DNA of 64,000 bases, taken from assembly GCA_026129905.1 (NCBI GenBank), contig JAHCHE010000003.1, positions 1 through 64,000 on the forward strand, read 5' to 3'. A program made the position numbers and the translations under genes. The DNA comes from Bryobacteraceae bacterium. Its GTDB lineage: Bacteria > Acidobacteriota > Terriglobia > Bryobacterales > Bryobacteraceae. The notes under the pieces are model-generated. The model had not been told where the DNA came from. It made no database searches and saw only the letters and a program-made list of their open reading frames with translations. Below are positions 61,909 through 64,000 of this stretch, piece by piece. Every line of letters starts with the position of its first letter. Within the stretch, counting starts at the first letter, position 1.

Positions 61909-62844
61909 TCACATCCGTTCCACCGTCACCGAGGCCCGCAGGTTGGCCACGCCCGCCGTGTAGCGCGAGTCGGCGACCGAGAATGCGAGCGCGTCCTCCA
62001 GCCAGTCGTGCCAGACCCCGTCCGGATCGTGCGACGCGGCGGTGAGCGTGTACTCCTGCGGGCACAGGTTGCAGCAAAACGAAAATGTCACCCGCAGCGT
62101 CGTCCCCGCCGCGCACGGTCCCAGCGGCGCCCCTTCCAACTCGGTGTTCGTGCCGAAAACCTCGAAGCCGATGCGCGTGCGGATCATGATGCCGACCACC
62201 GGGTCGGCCACGTCTTTCGCGAAGCGGACCGTCACCCGCGCCGCGACCTCCGCGCCGCTCTGCCACACCATCGCCGGGCGCCCCGACGCATCCAGGGTCT
62301 CCAGGCCGGCGACCTCCGCCCGGCCATCGCCGCGCCGGAGGGAAGGCGCAAGCGGCTGCGCGATCGACCGGCCCCATTCCTGGAGCCTTCCCGCAATGTG
62401 ACGGTTGTACTTGTCGAGGACCTCGCGGGGGTCGCCCTTGGCCGCGATCCGGCCTTCCTTCAACCACCAGATCTCGTCGCAAAATGCGCGCAGCAGGTCC
62501 TGTTCATGGCTCGCTACCAGGACGGTGACGCCGGCGCGCCGCAGGCGCTCGATGCCCGCCAAGGCCCGTGCGCGAACCAGCGCGTCGTGCATCGCGAAGG
62601 CATGGTCCAGAGCCAGCGTGCCCGCCGGCGCGAGGTTCAACGGTTCGCCTACGCCGAGCAGCCGGCGCGGCTCGGTGGCGTCCACCAGGCCCGAAACGGG
62701 CTGGCCCAATCCCGCCGCCAGCCGCAGCAGCGCGCGTTTGCCCGAGCCGTCCTCGCCGATGATGCCGATGACGGCGCCGTTCGGCGCGGTTACGCTCACC
62801 TGTTCGAGCGGCGGGCAGTTCACTTCCCGGAACACGAGAGCCAT
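61909..62844 (-). CDS. degenerate ABC ATPase fused to a Wzt-C-like domain (311 aa)
   Basis: Walker A at 30-36 (GEDGSGK) and the switch His113 (ASHEQDLLRAFCDEIWWLKEGRI) are clear, but the nucleotide domain is only about 150 residues. The Q-loop and the LSGGQ signature are absent, and the Walker B catalytic Glu is His81 (LALDHAFAMHDALVRARA). The C-terminal 130 residues fit the Wzt_C O-antigen-binding fold (VVGIMIRTRIGFEVFGTNTELEG, TFSFCCNLCPQEYTLTAASHD). Wzt ATPases export polysaccharide; this one probably binds a sugar chain but may not hydrolyse ATP. Only 21 bp from a divergent gene. Confidence 0.7.
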   Translation of the reverse strand: MALVFREVNCPPLEQVSVTAPNGAVIGIIGEDGSGKRALLRLAAGLGQPVSGLVDATEPRRLLGVGEPLNLAPAGTLALDHAFAMHDALVRARALAGIERLRRAGVTVLVASHEQDLLRAFCDEIWWLKEGRIAAKGDPREVLDKYNRHIAGRLQEWGRSIAQPLAPSLRRGDGRAEVAGLETLDASGRPAMVWQSGAEVAARVTVRFAKDVADPVVGIMIRTRIGFEVFGTNTELEGAPLGPCAAGTTLRVTFSFCCNLCPQEYTLTAASHDPDGVWHDWLEDALAFSVADSRYTAGVANLRASVTVERM

Positions 62845-62865
62845 CCCAGATAGAATAGCCAGTTC

Positions 62866-64000
62866 ATGCCAAAGAGTCTTGCCGCGTTGGGAGTCCTCTG
62901 CCTCTTCGGCTGCGCGCGCGGGGAATTCAAGCTGACGCAAACCACCGGCGTGGTGCGCCTGCCGGCGGGGATCGTCGAGGTTGCCCGGGAACTGGAGATC
63001 GCGCCCGGGGCCCACGATCTGGAAATCGTCGGCGCGCCGGAAGGGACCACGCTGCGCGCCGCCGCCGGGTTCGACGGCCGGGCGGTATTGAGCTTCCGCG
63101 ACGCGAAGCGAATTCGCCTGCAAGGGTTCACCATCGACGGCAACCGCCTGGCGCTCGAACAGCGAACGGAGATTCCTCCGTCCGACATTCCTTTTATCGA
63201 CTACTTCTGCAACAACGGCGTGATCGCGCAGAACGCGGAGGAGTTGGAGATATCCTCGGTCCGCTTTGTGAATATCGCGAATTTCGCCGTGATTGTCTCG
63301 GAATCGCGGAATATTGTCCTGGACAAAATCGAGGTCAGCGACAGCGGTTCCCGCAATGCCGCCGGCCGGAACAACACGTCGGGCGGCGTGCTGCTGGAGG
63401 AGGGCGTCCAGGACTTCACCGTCCGCGACGGCCTGTTCGTCAACGTTCTCGGCAACGGCGTCTGGACGCATTCCCTCTATACATCCCCGCGCAACCGCAA
63501 AGGAGTCGTCGCGGGAAACGCCTTCCGGAACATCGGCCGCGACGCGATACAGGTGGGCCACGCGACGGAGGTCCTCGTCGAGCGCAACACGGGCGAGGGC
63601 ATCGGCTATCCCGTCGACGCGGTGGACGTCGAAGGCGGCGGCACGCCCGTAGCCATCGACACCGCCGGCGACGTGGACGCGACGATCTATCGCATCAACC
63701 GCTTCGAGGAGATCAACGGGAAGTGCGTCGACCTCGACGGCTTCCATGACGGCGAGGTGAGCGGCAACGTCTGCGTCAACAAGGGCAGGGCGGAGGACTA
63801 CCCGTTCGGCCATTACGGCATCGTGATGAACAACGCCAACCCCGATATGAATTCGCGCAATATCCGGATCGCGGACAACGTCATCGACGGCGTGAAATTC
63901 GGCGGCATTTTCGTCATCGGCTCGGGTCATCGAGTGGAGAACAACACGCTGCGCAACGTCAACGCCGCCGGCTGCAACGAGAGCGGCGCCCGCTTCGGCT
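62866..64000 (+). CDS. parallel beta-helix lipoprotein, 3' end outside the window
   Basis: Starts MPKSLAALGVLCLFGCARG, a lipoprotein signal with Cys16, and continues as right-handed beta-helix repeats (RIRLQGFTIDGNRL, NIVLDKIEVSDSGSRNA, VLVERNTGEGIGYP, NIRIADNVIDGVKFGG, HRVENNTLRNVNAAG). No stop within the window, 378 codons visible. Probable polysaccharide lyase or adhesin-type surface protein. TAGAAT at 62851-62856 is the likely -10, nearly leaderless. Confidence 0.82.
   Translation, partial: MPKSLAALGVLCLFGCARGEFKLTQTTGVVRLPAGIVEVARELEIAPGAHDLEIVGAPEGTTLRAAAGFDGRAVLSFRDAKRIRLQGFTIDGNRLALEQRTEIPPSDIPFIDYFCNNGVIAQNAEELEISSVRFVNIANFAVIVSESRNIVLDKIEVSDSGSRNAAGRNNTSGGVLLEEGVQDFTVRDGLFVNVLGNGVWTHSLYTSPRNRKGVVAGNAFRNIGRDAIQVGHATEVLVERNTGEGIGYPVDAVDVEGGGTPVAIDTAGDVDATIYRINRFEEINGKCVDLDGFHDGEVSGNVCVNKGRAEDYPFGHYGIVMNNANPDMNSRNIRIADNVIDGVKFGGIFVIGSGHRVENNTLRNVNAAGCNESGARFG

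Noticed and set aside
1-64000. tRNA, rRNA and attachment-site searches
   Set aside because: No cloverleaf, rRNA or flanking direct repeats were recognised by eye; a covariance-model search would be needed to be sure.

Overview
The window is high-GC bacterial DNA with dense, mostly intact genes and no rRNA, tRNA or CRISPR array that I could find. The gene set suggests a soil or sediment Acidobacteriota, probably a Bryobacterales/Solibacter-type heterotroph. It includes a PadR regulator paired with an ADOP-type duplicated MacB/FtsX permease, DUF4838 and GH29 glycosidases, a sulfatase, several uroporphyrinogen-decarboxylase-fold proteins, a LutABC set and many ThuA/creatininase/amidohydrolase-type enzymes. 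The lineage is an inference from gene content.

Layout. 0-4.8 kb: a minus-strand operon (DUF499 ATPase, a small protein, DUF1156 methylase) of a type found in phage-defence islands; its last gene stops early. 5-11.5 kb: a decayed gene end, a beta-barrel protein, a ThuA-like protein, a copper-binding four-helix protein, a benzoylformate-decarboxylase-like enzyme and a DUF4838 protein. 11.6-19.4 kb: a catabolic block with an enolase-superfamily dehydratase, an amidohydrolase, an alpha-L-fucosidase, three consecutive URO-D-fold proteins with H-x-C motifs and a RhaT-type transporter. 19.6-22.4 kb: a histidine kinase with a cysteine-rich GAF domain, followed by a receiver-PAS protein whose kinase module has lost its key residues. 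22.5-33.9 kb: sulfatase, sugar isomerase-like protein, lutABC, OPT transporter, MerR regulator, two PepSY-type membrane proteins and a lipoprotein amidohydrolase. 34-44.8 kb: PilZ protein, RarA, an RNA methyltransferase, a YdcF protein, an ECF sigma/membrane protein/Spy-like/AIR-synthase operon, a dynamin-like GTPase, a 5'-nucleotidase, a DUF362 protein and a terpene-cyclase-repeat protein. 44.8-49.7 kb: a frameshifted methyltransferase, a vapBC module with a duplicated operator, and a three-gene operon for uronate or sugar-acid metabolism. 49.9-53 kb: the ADOP permease and its PadR regulator.

53-61 kb is a gene graveyard built of duplicated pieces. It contains two ungapped copies of a 2OG-Fe(II) oxygenase 3' segment (plus a third scrap), two hicB copies of which one has lost its hicA, a frameshifted mazF, a shredded FRG-domain gene, a TolB/PD40 tail, a UPF0175-like tail and a three-gene minus-strand group (hydrophobic-N-terminus protein, membrane protein, coiled-coil/TPR protein) broken by frameshifts. 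Several of these parts are absent from a plain reading-frame list because each spans two or more frames.

61-64 kb: a minus-strand set of a degenerate ABC ATPase with a Wzt-C-like domain, a deoxyribosyltransferase-like protein and the truncated oxygenase. It is divergent, by only 21 bp, from a parallel beta-helix lipoprotein that runs off the end. The most distinctive items are the receiver-linked pseudokinase (20,967-22,409), the signature-less ABC/Wzt-C protein (61,909-62,844), the 57.5-59.9 kb unknown operon and the mosaic toxin-antitoxin graveyard.
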